Shown here: positions 14,100 through 25,334 of the stretch, in pieces | How positions within the stretch are numbered: the first letter of the stretch is position 1 | Layout: every line of letters starts with the position of its first letter | Program-made: the position numbers and the translations under genes | The notes under the pieces: generated by a model | Told to the model about the DNA's origin: nothing | What the model saw: only the letters and a program-made list of their open reading frames with translations | Database searches by the model: none | DNA from: Euleptes europaea | Lineage: Eukaryota; Chordata; Lepidosauria; Squamata; Sphaerodactylidae | Length of the DNA stretch: 64,000 bases | NCBI RefSeq assembly: GCF_029931775.1 | Contig: NC_079312.1 | Location: forward strand, 11,229,821 to 11,293,820 | Reading direction: 5' to 3'

Positions 14100-14373
14100 T
14101 ATATTAACAGTTCCAAGATATCACCATGCATTTACGCAGATTAGCTTTAGGCCCATGTACATTTTAATAATAAAATAAAAGCTGGCTGGTTGCCTGGAAA
14201 ACATTCAGGAGAGTGAAAACACAAGCACTGCCCCACCTCCTGCACAGACCTTGCCAGGGAAGCTTCTCTCCCTAATCTCCCTCCAGCCATCTCTTCTTTC
14301 ATTCCTGTTCACATGTAGTTTCTCTCCTTCCCCTATTCTTGCCTAAGAGACATCATGGAAATCCTAAACTCAC

Positions 14374-14561
14374 CTTTCTTGCAGATGTGCAAGAGCCAAA
14401 TTCTACCTCCAGCCGGGGGAAAGAAGAAAGAAGAGAGGCCCCATGGAATTCCGTATTCCATATTTTTCCTTCTCCATCACGAGGAAAAATAGCCTCCTGG
14501 ACACCAACAATAGGCAGAGTTGACCGCTCAGGTGCTTGCAAGGCCTTCTGGGAAATGTAGT
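14374..14561 (-). promoter_or_regulatory. KZFP promoter motif and first exon, minus strand
   Basis: On the minus strand ACTACATTTCCCAGAAGGCC lies at 14561-14542 and matches the ZNF143/THAP11 site (ACTACANTTCCCA). About 125 bp further on is GGCTGGAGGTAGAATTTGGC, then AAGAAAG and a GTGAGT donor at 14373. The same motif-exon-donor arrangement recurs at 19.98, 25.08 and 47.96 kb. It is the only minus-strand first exon seen between the KRAB exons at 5.6 and 16.0 kb, so it may serve KZFP A. That assignment is an inference. Confidence 0.65.
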
Positions 14562-14574
14562 TGCCTGCAACAAG

Positions 14575-15130
14575 TCACAAACGGAAAGAAAAAAAATGAA
14601 GTGTTTGGGAATGTGGAAGAGAAGGTTTCATTGTTCATTCACTGTTCGTTCATTGTTGATATATATTTGCTCTTTTCTGAAACCCCGTTTCAGTGACATC
14701 TGTACTCTTTAGGCTCAGTACAAACCTTACGTCACAGCAGCAACCCACAGCCCTTATACTTGCTGCCCTAAAATCATCTGGTCATTGAGGGGAAGGCTTA
14801 TATAACAAGAACAAAAAGGAAAGAGTGTGAAACAGCAGATACAATAATAATGAGGTGCCCCCCTCCCCAAAAAAAATCATGCCACACATGGAAGGAATCG
14901 TAATCCCCAGACCCCACCCCCAGCTTTTGGCAATGGAAGCTACGGTTGATGGTGGAAGACACAACTGATCAATAAAGAAAAGCAGATGTCTCAAAACTGG
15001 CCATCCTCTTCAGGATGATGATGATGCGACTTGCAGTGCCGAAAAGGAATTTAATCAGACCATCCGGGCAGAGTTCTATGACATCCCTCCACTATTTGCA
15101 AGGAAAGCAAAGTTTATTCACAAGATTCTT
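14575..15130. other. No gene recognised
   Basis: Upstream flank of the first exon above. No repeat family or coding frame was recognised in this stretch. Confidence 0.5.
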
Positions 15131-15372
15131 GTAGGTTATCCGGGCTGCGTGACCGTGGTCTTGGTATTTTCTTTCCTGACGTTTCGCCAGCAGCTGTGGC
15201 AGGCATCTTCAGAGGAGAAGGACAGTGTCCTTCAGTGTTACTCCTCTGAAGATGCCTGCCACAGCTGCTGGCGAAACGTCAGGAAAGAAAATACCAAAAC
15301 CATGGTCACACAGCCCGGATAACCTACAAGAACCAATGAACTCTGACCGTGAAAGCCTTCGACAATATTTAT
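15131..15372. mobile_element. Head-to-head Penelope-like element ends forming a long hairpin
   Basis: The left half reads TTCTTGTAGGTTATCCGGGC to GGCATCTTCAGAGGAG. The right half is its reverse complement, through GCCTGCCACAGCTGCTGGCG to CCCGGATAACCTACAAGAAC, and runs on to CTTCGACAATATTTATT. The arms are about 95 bp and almost perfect. This sequence is the 3' end of the Penelope-like element at 52850-54270. Inverted terminal pieces are typical of this class. Confidence 0.75.
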
Positions 15373-16032
15373 TCACAAGAAGCCAGGAAAGTGCTAACCT
15401 TGGTTCTCTAAACTTATGACTTCTAAGGGGATGACATCCCCTTCAGATGACAAACTCTTGATAGATTTAACTTCTCTGCATCAACTTTGCTTGTCTTATC
15501 TAGAAAGAGCTAGACGTTTCCCTTACTGTAGAAATATCCTTAACTGTTTCCTCAAGCTCCCAAACTGCCATTTTTTTCCTCTGCTAAAGGATAAATTCTT
15601 AGATTCTGTTGATTCAACTTTAATGCAGTCTTCTCAAGTTTTGCCCAGAGGAGAAGAAAATAATATAACACAGAGACTCGAGACACAGAACCAGAAGAAC
15701 CCTTCCTTCTGGGGTGCTGAACACTGAAGTTACCAATTCAAAGTAGAAAAGCTGAAGAAGAAGATGGGAGACGCAGGGATTTGCCAGCAGGAACCTAACT
15801 GGATATCGTCCATCTCTCCCAACCAAAGCCATTTTCATCAACAGATTCCTCTTTACAGCATGTATGTATTTAGTGCTTTCTTTTGCAGGCTCTGTAAGAT
15901 CCCCAGGTGGGGAAGCTCCATTCTTTCCTCTGCGGAAAACAAAATTGTGTCCTGAAGTTCAAGCGTGTCAAAGGAAGACGCCACTCCCTTCCTTCTCTTC
16001 CATGTTCACAATAAAAGGGAACAGATCCTTAC
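15373..16032 (-). other. Intron 3' of the 16.0 kb KRAB exon
   Basis: The stretch 15830-16032 is homologous to sequence next to the KRAB exons at 21.5-21.96 (inverted) and 46.2-46.4 kb. It contains the common intron phrase CTTCCTTTGAC on the minus strand. From 15373 to 15830 nothing was recognised. Confidence 0.5.
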
Positions 16033-16162
16033 CCAGAGAGGCCACTGTCTCATAATTTTCCTCCATCACTTCCCAGCAGAGCTTTCTTTGGCCTGGATCC
16101 AGCAGAGCCCATTCCTCCTCTGTGAAGAACACGGCTACCTCCTCATAGGACACTGCAGATCT
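16033..16162 (-). CDS. KRAB-A box exon without an adjacent finger exon
   Basis: A 130-nt exon on the minus strand between tttcag (16163-16165) and a GT donor (16031-16032). It encodes [35 protein letters not shown] and TVASL. Frame and length are identical to the other five KRAB exons, and a Tyr-to-Cys type change (KLFW to KLCW) is its only odd residue. The next minus-strand finger exon downstream is A at 2637, beyond another KRAB exon. It is therefore either an orphan or an alternative KRAB exon for gene A. Upstream lies the divergent promoter at 18.5-18.9 kb. Confidence 0.88.
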
Positions 16163-16599
16163 CTGAAAGAGGAAAACATGGCCTAGTTGATCATCCATTC
16201 CTGTCCCTGAACATTCAAGTAAGAAAGAAGAATCATATTGGCCAGTCAGTTGATTAAAAGAATGCAATACATTGCCCGGATAACCTACAAGAACCATTGC
16301 AAAGCAAATTTCATTCGTTTTTTCAGCCTCTGACAGTTTTAGTATAAGTCTCCAAGAAATACAAACTCAGACAATTACACAGAACCTTAATTGTCTCTCT
16401 ACCTGCATTTTCTACATTATCTTGAACATTTATCCCCAGAAATATATGGAAATTGTGTTTCCAAAGAAGGTTTCTGATTAAAATGGGGACTGGGTAAAAG
16501 TTACAGGTAGAGTATTTTAAATGGATCCGGATGAATTCATGTGATTTTTACATTGAAAGTAAATAAAACCAGTCATATTGTAGATCATGTCTCAGTCTA

Positions 16600-16935
16600 T
16601 AGGCAGTACTACAAAAATCATGCATCCATCGCTTTGTGGCACCACCACAGTGCAAAAAAGTGGTTCTGAAGCACAGATCCTTAGGAGTTTTACGCTTGGT
16701 CTCCCCCAAACTCACCATCAAATCACCTATCATGCCCACAGTAAAAGCTTTCAACACAGACACCAGACATTCAGAACTTCATGGCGCTGCCCCAGTACAA
16801 AAACATGGTTCCAGAGCCTGGACTCTCCTGGATCCACAGGATGTTTGCCTTGGCTTACCCCAGACTCACAATCTAATATCACGTCTGAAGCCACAGACTG
16901 CACTATAAAAATCATGCATCCAGTGTTTTCTGGCG
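16600..16935. repeat. Degenerate tandem repeat, period about 146 bp
   Basis: Two and a bit units are visible. GTGGCACCACCACAGTGCAA near 16636 corresponds to ATGGCGCTGCCCCAGTACAA near 16782, and AAAATCATGCATCCA occurs at about 16613 and 16908. The family was not recognised. Confidence 0.5.
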
Positions 16936-17035
16936 AGTGCAAGGAGTTACAGGAGACCTGTAGCCTCTGACAACTATCACCCACTGAAAGTCTCCAAGAA
17001 ATATAAGCTCAGAAAATTAAACAGAACTGGGCGTT

Positions 17036-17080
17036 GGTTCTTGTAGGTTATCCGGGCTGTGTGACCGTGGTCTTGGTAAC
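17036..17080 (-). repeat. Penelope-like 3' end remnant
   Basis: GTTCTTGTAGGTTATCCGGG and the following GTGTGACCGTGGTCTTGG match the end of the Penelope-like element at 52850-54270. A shorter piece in the opposite direction lies at 16265-16296. Confidence 0.6.
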
Positions 17081-17169
17081 TTGGGGTCTCTTTGTTAAGT
17101 CCCATTAAATGAAAAAACAAGAAATTCTAATTTACTGCACATTGTTTACTTGCGCTATCTTGCAGGAAT

Positions 17170-17795
17170 ACACAGAAATCTGCTTTAAACATGTTTGCCT
17201 GCAGAGGCGTTCTGTGTTACTCTAAAGCTTGCATCCAGCTCTGGAAACATACACTGGTTCAATTAAAGCCACTGTGTCTTATGCTTTTTCCTAACAAACC
17301 CAAATCCTATTCACTCCAGGCCGTGTGATCCTTGGGGCTTCATGGGTGAGAGATGCACGGCAAAAAACACCCAGCACAAGCCTGCCACCTCAGAGACCTT
17401 CCCAGACATTTGCGCATGGGCGAATGACTGTCGTTTGTACAACATGCCCTTCGACTGCAAATGAGCGGCCCCATCACCTCAACAGACATTGGATTTAACA
17501 CAACATAAATAATTTTAAGGCAAAGCTAAACTTGCACAAAAATGACTAAACTGGGGGGATTGTTTTTATCTATAATACCAAAATGAATGCTAGGAGCCTC
17601 CAAACGGGCAGCCAGCTTCAGGATGATTGTGGGAGTTCGGCTGCCAATAATGAAAGGGAATGGAAATATCCCGGCCCAGATTAACCACAGCAAATCTCTC
17701 TAATATTTTGCAAGGGAAGTGATGGTTCATTCCGGAGAAGCCAGGAAAGAGGAGGAAGCACAGTCAGGGGAGTGAATTAGATCCCCTCCTTCAGA
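17170..17795 (-). other. Conserved 5' cassette segments of the 16.0 kb KRAB unit
   Basis: Homologous to 46.86-47.42 kb in direct orientation and to 20.58-21.12 kb in inverted orientation. Shared phrases include CCTCTCTAATATTTTGC-like and GGCCGTGTGATCCTTGGGGC-like text. It is continued at 18307-18480, after the LTR insertion. No exon can be proved here. Confidence 0.6.
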
Positions 17796-18306
17796 AACCT
17801 TTGATGAAATGGAATACAGGAATGATTGACAAGCCTTATATGTATGTCTTGTATCATAAGGGGGGAATGTGACAGCAAGGTAGACTTCCCCTGACTATGG
17901 AAGATCCACTGATTTAGCAATTTGTAATAATCTCTTTTCCTTTCTGTAAAATGTATTAGGGCAGCCAGGGAATAGCTTGTTGCTGGGCAGAATATCCCTG
18001 TGTGTCTGTGAGCTAGTAACTGGGGTAAGAGTCATGGAGGGTTACAGTAAACCATAACAAGAACTGGGTGAAACTATTACTCCACTGCCGCCTCGATGTC
18101 TGGAGTGTTATCAGCCTACCCTGAATGTTGATGGGTTGTCATATTTTGAATTTGGATAAATATCCCTTCCTCAGTATGATCGGGGCCCAGAGATTTCTGC
18201 CCATTAGGGCCTCTGAGTCAGCAGCTGCAAATAAAACTGTTTTCTTGAATAATGATCACAGGTCTCCCTCTCCCCCCCCCCCCACGAACCCTTGTTTGCC
18301 GTATCA
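17796..18306 (+). mobile_element. LTR-retroelement fossil: 3' end with polypurine tract and one LTR
   Basis: A purine run AAGGGGGGAA ends at 17867 and is followed directly by TGTGACAGC, the usual border between internal region and 3' LTR. The putative LTR (17868-18306, about 439 bp, TG...CA) contains an AATAAA signal near 18229. About 70 bp of internal sequence remain on the left. No coding part is left, and the family is not recognised. The paralogous block at 47.42-47.45 kb lacks it, so the insertion is specific to this copy. Broken and old-looking. Confidence 0.5.
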
Positions 18307-18499
18307 CTTTCAAACCAGTTGCCTATTCAGAGATCTGCTTCAGGAGGGAGGTGGAGGTCCTCGGGATCACAAGCCAGAGAAAACCACAGCATGGACTGAG
18401 AATTCAATGACAAGGAGAAGACACGGCCAAAGGCCTCTGTAGGGAGGGATCCCCTGGCGCCTGCAAAGGATCACCCGGCGACTGCCAGAGGGGGCCCAG

Positions 18500-18920
18500 T
18501 AATGAGAAAAAGGGCGGGAATCAGACCGGGGGTCCCTCTGAGCGCCCAGAGGAAAAAGCGCCCAGGCTGCTTGCAGGGAGGACATTCAAGGGGGGGGAGG
18601 GGTGAAAAAGCACAAGCAACTCCCCCGAAGAGACCTTGCCCCGGGAAGCCCCCCCCCTCTCTCTCGGGGCTCCCTCCGGCCACCCCTTCCCCTCCATTTC
18701 CCACGCCCATTTTTCCTCCCCTCTTCTCTTCTTGCCCGAGGACCGTTTCCTGAAGCCTCGAACTCGCCTCTCCTGCGGACGGGCCAGAGCCTCCCTCCAG
18801 CCGGGGGCAGGGAGAAGAGAGGAAGAGGGGGGCCGCGCGGACCTCCATCTCCCCCCCACACACACACACTTCCGCCCCCGGAACAGCTCCCCGCCCGCAA
18901 GGCCTTCTGGGAATTGTTAA
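18500..18920 (-). promoter_or_regulatory. KZFP first exon and promoter, minus strand, half of a divergent pair
   Basis: GC- and CpG-rich. On the minus strand a weakened ZNF143-type motif (AATTCCCAGAAGGCC at 18915-18901) is followed by GGCTGGAGGGAGGCTCTGGC and then GGAGAG|GCGAGT near 18768. The sister exons have GTGAGT at that place, so this donor would be the rarer GC type. The exon reads toward the KRAB exon at 16.0 kb. The plus-strand promoter at 19168 starts only about 250 bp away. Confidence 0.6.
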
Positions 18921-19167
18921 CTCCCCCCGGAACAACAAGAGGAGGAGAAGAGTTTGCCAAGAGCGGCTTCCTTCGTGGCTCTTCCGGGGCTGCTGCGGCT
19001 TCCCACGACAGCGCCGGCCCCCCCTCCACACACCCCCACCCCCCGCTTGCAGGAGAGAGACCCGCTGGCCGGTTCCTGCGGGAAAAGACACAAAAGGCGA
19101 TGGGGAAGGAGAAACCCTTCTGTTTCCCCCCCCCCCCGGTTACCACGCTTTGTTCTCCTGCTGGGAA

Positions 19168-19405
19168 CTACACTTCCCAGATGCGCTTGCGAGCCCCAAA
19201 GGGGCTCAGCCAGGATTTTCTAGGCATTCACCAATTAAGGGGGGGGGGGGTAAATGTATTTGTAGAGGTGACAGGGAGCCTCTGACATGTGGGTTGAAGC
19301 TTTTTTTTCCCCCTCCAGTGTCGGGAGAGATCAGACGGGACTAAAGAGAGAACCTCCTTTTCTCTGGTTGGAGGGAGAATTTGGCTTTTGCATCTCTGGG
19401 GAAAG
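19168..19405 (+). promoter_or_regulatory. KZFP-type promoter and first exon, plus strand
   Basis: ACTACACTTCCCAGATGCGC at 19168-19187 is a very good match to the ZNF143/THAP11 motif. It is followed by GGTTGGAGGGAGAATTTGGC and GGGGAAAG|GTGGGA near 19405, a weak donor. The direct paralogue is at 47960-48186. Together with the minus-strand unit at 18.5-18.9 kb it forms a head-to-head pair. Confidence 0.65.
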
Positions 19406-19409
19406 GTGG

Positions 19410-19930
19410 GATTCAGATTCCCCGAAGAGATCTTGGGAAGAATCGCTGGAGGAACAAGGGGGGGGGGAAGAGAAAATACATGTGAGATGAACCAGTGACT
19501 GGGAAGGAGCCGAAGTTTGCTAACTTCCAGGTGGGTCCTGGACACCCCCAGGAATGACACTTGATCTCCAGGTGGCAGAGGTCAGTTCCCCTGGAGAAAA
19601 GGGCTGCTTCGGGTTGTGGGCTGTGTGAGGCTTTGTCCTGATCTGATGCCCCTTCCTTGAGCTCCATCCCCAGATCTCCAGGGATTTCCCACCGTGGAGT
19701 TGGCAGCCATCGTACGGGCTGAGTGGAGAGCGGTTTCCAGGTTGCTTGTTCCTTGAACACGGCTTGAGTTTGTTGTTGTTACTAACAATAAAAGTACCAC
19801 CACCACCACCCCCGTAGTTTCCTAACTGAAAATCCAAACCCCCCTTCCATTGTAACAGTTTTCCTTACAATTTCAAAATCTCTTGAGATGCTAAAGTTTC
19901 CTTGTGCTTCAAGTGCTTACAACCCAGCGG
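19410..19930. other. Intronic flank with a dispersed repeat
   Basis: Direct paralogue of 48190-48720. A dispersed repeat occupies about 19505-19720 (CTGGACACCCCCAGGAATGA, GATCTCCAGGGATTTCCCAC). An ACC-rich triplet run follows at 19795-19812. No gene. Confidence 0.6.
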
Positions 19931-19983
19931 GTCAGTATTGCAAAGACTTCTGTTCCTCCCTCTGGGTCTGGTCGTTGCAGGGA

Positions 19984-20164
19984 ACTACATTTCCCACAAG
20001 GCCTTGCAAGAAGCATCGAGGTCATCCTACCTTTTCAGGAATGTGGGGGGAGGGGGGGCGAGGGAGAAGGCGATTTGGGCAAGATGGAGCCCCTTAGGGT
20101 CTCTCTTCTTCCTGGTCCCCCCCGGCTGGAGGGAGGATCTGGCTTTTGCACGTCTGCAGGGGAG
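19984..20164 (+). promoter_or_regulatory. KZFP promoter motif and first exon, plus strand
   Basis: ACTACATTTCCCACAAGGCC at 19984-20003 is a ZNF143/THAP11-like site. About 120 bp on, GGCTGGAGGGAGGATCTGGC leads to GGGGAG|GTGAGT, a consensus donor at 20165. This is the likely first exon for the KRAB exon at 21329 on the same strand. Confidence 0.7.
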
Positions 20165-20439
20165 GTGAGTCGAGGGTTTCATAAAGCAAAGATCTTGGGC
20201 AAGAAGACGGGGAGGGGGAGAGAAGACACGTGTGAATCGGAGGGGAAGAGGGGGGCCGGAAGGGAGGAAGTTTTCTCTGCAACCAGCCTGGGCTGACTTT
20301 GTTCTTAAAAGCCAAACGGACCCCTGATCTGATCCAGCGGGGTTTGGGCCCGTTAGTGGCCCCCGTGGCTCGATGCACTGGTGTGTCACGGCCATAGGTT
20401 GCTGTTTGTATTTTCTGTGCATCCTCTTGCTTTCTCTGG

Positions 20440-21774
<1,335 letters not shown>

Positions 21775-22479
21775 TTATGAACACAGAAGAGAAGGGAGGG
21801 GGTAGCATCTTCCTTTGACTCTCTTGAACTTCAGGATACACTTCCATTTGCCACAGAAGAAAGAATGGAGATCCCACACCTGGGGATCTTAACAGCACCT
21901 GAAAAAGAAAGCACTAAATACTTAGATGCTTCTAAAGAGCAATCTGTTGATGAAGAGGGCTCTGACTAGGAGTGAAGCGGGTCAATGCGTTTCAGTGCCT
22001 ATGCTCTTAGAATCGACCCCCTTCCTGAGAAAAAATATGTGATCTTATTCAGTTAGACACCTACTAAGCAGGACTCAACTGCTTTATTACCTGAGTAAGC
22101 TTTTTATTGAATTGCTTCAAAAATATGAAAAAGATGTAAATGTATGTACAGTTTATATAATATAGTATGTATGCATGTAGATGGTTACAAAGTCTTACAA
22201 ATGTTACAGAGTTCAGACATTATGAGTCTTAAACATGTTCATGTATGCAAGCAATCTTAAACAATCTCTATACCTCTATATGAGAGTTTCAAACCTTAAA
22301 ACATTAATAATATTTCATTCAGAAAATATAACAGTTACAGAAATCTTGTAAAAACCGGTTAGTGCAATGAAGCAGTTCTGATTTAGTTAAAGGCATCTTA
22401 ATTCAAAGTATCTAGAATATCATAAAATATATAGGCCTAAGTTACCCAAACATGTCATTTGGGAACCTCCCCAGTACAG

Positions 22480-23690
22480 CAGGATTAGAGATCTGAAAGT
22501 TCCCAATCCATGTTTAGGATGAATAGACCTTTAAGGTCCTATCTGTGTTATTTTAGTCTTTAAATATCTTTGCTGTATGCAAAGGTTAGAGAAATCTCTG
22601 ATTGTTCCATGAGTTCATGTAAGAACTGAAGTCTTTAGAGCATATTTTCAGTCCATGCCTGGACCAGGTAAATGAAACCATAGAGAAATCTCTGAGTGTT
22701 CTCAGCCTATGAAAGCCCTCTGATTTATGCTAAGATCAGGGAGATCTGTGTGTGTGTGTGTGCCATCTGTAGCTTTGCCAGAACTAGAAAGTTATGGAAA
22801 GCTTAAAGCCATGTATAGGTGTGTAAGACCTTAGTCTGAGAGAAGTCTTAAGAACTTCCATTTCTTTAAGGGCTGGATAGATCTTAGTGAACACTTCTCA
22901 ATACATGCAAGTATTTAAGGAGTTTTCAGTGCCTCCATACAAAGGATGGAGAGATCTATAGGGAGTTCTTAGAACCTTCATGTCTACGCAAAGACTTGGA
23001 GAAATCTAAGCTCCTTCAGTCCATGAGGACTGGTAAGCTCCAAGAATCCACACAAGGGTTGATGGACTCCAAGAGCTCCCATCTTATATGAAAGATATAG
23101 AAGTCTGTAGGCATTCAGTCCAGACACCCTGTCCTCGCAAGGGCTGGATATCTAGAGAGAATCCTCAGTTTAGGGAGCTCTCCAGTCCAGGAGCCCCATG
23201 GCGCAGACTGGTAAGCTGCAGTAATGCAGTCCAAAGCTCTGCTCACGACCTGAGCTCGATCCTGACGGAAGTCAGTTTCAGGTAGCCAGCTCAAGGTTGA
23301 CTCAGCCTTCCACCCTTCCGAGGTCGGTAAAATGAGTACCCAGCTTGCTGGGGGTAAAGTGAAGATGACTGGGGAAGGCACTGGCAAACCACCCCGTAAA
23401 CAAAGTCTGCCTAGAAAATGTCAGGATGTGACATCACCCCATGGGTCAAGAATGACCCGGTGCTTGCACCGGGGACCTTTACCTTTTACCAGTCTTATAG
23501 GAAGACTTGTAAATGTTGGAGAAATCTGAAAGTATTCAGAACACGCAAGGGCTAAACACTTAGAGAGACTTTTTAGGCAAGAAAGTCTTAACCCATATGG
23601 AAGGTGTAAGAGCCTCAACCTATGCAAGAATTAAGGTCTGAGAGCCTACATCCCATGCTAGGGGTGGAGAGATCCATTCAGGCCAGATCC
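22480..23690. repeat. Degenerate tandem array inside the dispersed repeat
   Basis: Many imperfect units, roughly 60-80 bp apart, share a core like GGAGAGATCTATAGGGAGTT with CATGNAAAGRNYTGGAGA in front. The array is absent from copy 2 of the host repeat. It is interrupted by the Sauria SINE at 23188-23488. Confidence 0.55.
23188..23488 (+). repeat. Sauria-type tRNA SINE, nearly complete
   Basis: Head GGAGCCCCATGGCGCAGACT with B box GAGCTCGATCC, then TAGCCAGCTCAAGGTTGACT and GACTGGGGAAGGCACTGGCA, ending in the BovB-like GGGTCAAGAATGACCCGGTG. It is better preserved than the copy at 6377-6670. Confidence 0.85.
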
Positions 23691-24111
23691 ATTCTAACTC
23701 CTGGCTAGGAAGCTCCTCTTTTTATATCCTTCAAGATCAGTGTCTATCTGATCTTGAGAGTGTGTTTGTGCAAACCTGCATTTGAACTGTATGTTACCTG
23801 GGGCAGCAATTCTGCTGCACTTACCATATAAGGAGTTCCTTTCCACAGCAGGTCATTTGCTGACCATAGCCACATGTACTAAACAGTCAGTTTGTGTCTT
23901 TGTTATGTTTCTATGAAAGCTGCTTTTACCAACATTTTCTTCTCCTGAAGAACATGATTAATATAAATCTTTCCTTTACTTTCTAAGACTTAAAATTCAA
24001 TCTAAAATCACATTATATTATTACATTACATCATTAGCTCACAGTCAGCACAAATATTATCAGAGGAGAAAGAAAGGTCAGTGCAAAAAGCACTTCTGCA
24101 AGTGGAGTCGT

Positions 24112-24327
24112 TGGCTGTTACTGCACTAGGTATTCCCAGTGATGTATCAAGAGTTTGGAAATGTTATAAAAACCATCGCTTTAAAAGGGTTTTTGGATGC
24201 CACAGCTAAAAAATGTTTGGAAGACGTCTTCACAGCTAAAGGGGCCAAACAAAGTGCAAACAGTATTTTTTATAACAGTTTCAAACTCTTAATACATCGG
24301 TGGGAATACGTAGTGCGGTAACAGCCA
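24112..24327. mobile_element. MITE with about 60-bp inverted repeats, copy 1
   Basis: Ends GGCTGTTACTGC and GCGGTAACAGCC are inverted, and the homology continues through GTATTCCCAGTGATGTAT and AGAGTTTGGAAATGTTATAA. The centre is the palindrome GAAGACGTCTTC. Sisters lie at 40021-40237 and 62782-63056. It lies inside the dispersed repeat at 21995-24500. The superfamily was not resolved. Confidence 0.75.
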
Positions 24328-24499
24328 TTGAAAGGGCAAAGAGTACAAAAAGCACTTCTTCATGACACTTAAGTCCTTGACAGAGTAATTCTGAAACATT
24401 AGTCCTTGACAAAGAATGTCTAGGGTTGTTTCACTTTTAAAAGGAAGTCAAGCCTCTAAACAAGACAGTGCTTTGGGACTTTAAATAGAAAAATTCTAC

Positions 24500-25079
24500 A
24501 AGCTTTCTATATTTTTATACTTGCCGGTTACAGACGCTATCCAGTGTTGGACCTGCTAGCCAGTCCCTGGGACTCCTTTTTCGGGCTTTCTGTGGCAGAG
24601 TTCCAGTTCTGCATCTCAAAAGTCTGGAGCTCAGTGATGGCACTTGAAAAAGGGTTAAGACAGGGAGATTTTGGGTTGCAGGGCTGGGGAAGGTCCCCTG
24701 CCTGAGGCCCTCCTGAGGCACCCCCCTCGGGGTGGAATCGGCTGGGCTTGGTGGATTCTTGCAGTCAACATCTGTGCAGAGGGAAAACGAAAGTCGTCTA
24801 TGAGCAGGTCTTGTTCTTGTGATATAAGGCTTCCCCTCAGTGACAAGATGCTCAGGGTAGGAAGTATACAGGGTTCGGGGTGCTGCTGTGAGGTAAGTTT
24901 TGTATTGAGCCTGAAGAGGACAGAGATCACTGAAGCAGGGGGTTTCAGCAAACAGCAAATATTTATTTATTGGTATACATGTGAAGCTGTCTCTCACAGT
25001 GACAATCAATGCAACCTTCTCTTCCACGTTCCCAAGAACTTCAGGTTATTTTTATTCTGTTTGGGTCTTTTTGCAGGGA
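24500..25079. other. Cassette 3' block, then promoter upstream flank
   Basis: The stretch 24540-24830 is the inverted counterpart of about 45830-46040 (GGTTGCAGGGCTGGGGAAGG here). It would be the downstream part of the 21.3 kb KRAB unit. No gene was recognised. Confidence 0.5.
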
Positions 25080-25267
25080 ACTACATTTCCCAGAAGGCCT
25101 TGCGAGCACCAGAGAAGTCATCCATGCCTTTCCTAGGTATCCATGGAATAGTTTTTCCACAAGGCCAAGAAGGAAGTGTATGGAATAAGCAGTTCTGCGG
25201 GGCCTCTTTTCTTTCTCATTTCCTCCGGCTGGAGGGAGAATTTGGCTCTTGCACCTCTGCAGGAAAG
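25080..25267 (+). promoter_or_regulatory. KZFP C promoter motif and first exon
   Basis: ACTACATTTCCCAGAAGGCC at 25080-25099 matches the ZNF143/THAP11 site. The first exon contains GGCTGGAGGGAGAATTTGGC and ends GGAAAG|GTGAGT with the donor at 25268, a consensus donor. On the plus strand it is followed by the cassette piece at 26.4 kb, the KRAB exon at 30335 and the finger exon at 36076, which together look like one gene. Confidence 0.72.
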
Positions 25268-25334
25268 GTGAGTTGAAGATTTCATCAACATCATGGGGAG
25301 AGGAGAGGGAGTCTGTGTGAACAGGAGTGAAAGA

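Larger units (their letters stand above)
21995..24500. repeat. Unclassified dispersed repeat, copy 1 (expanded)
   Basis: Begins with ATGCTCTTAGAATCGACCCC and CTAAGCAGGACTCAACTGCT, as does copy 2 at 51340. Its end (TTGACAAAGAATGTCTAGGG) matches 52250-52290. Copy 1 is longer because of a tandem array (22480-23690), a Sauria SINE and a MITE. No coding capacity was found. It may be an LTR-type sequence but no TG...CA ends or target duplication could be shown. Confidence 0.55.

Noticed and set aside
18471-19285. Overlapping long frames of 180-227 codons on both strands
   Set aside because: Low-complexity, Pro/Gly/Arg-rich translations of a GC-rich promoter region with few stops; no conserved frame with the 47 kb paralogue.
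21995-24500. Dispersed repeat read as a full LTR retroelement
   Set aside because: No gag or pol text, no paired LTRs and no target duplication; left as unclassified.
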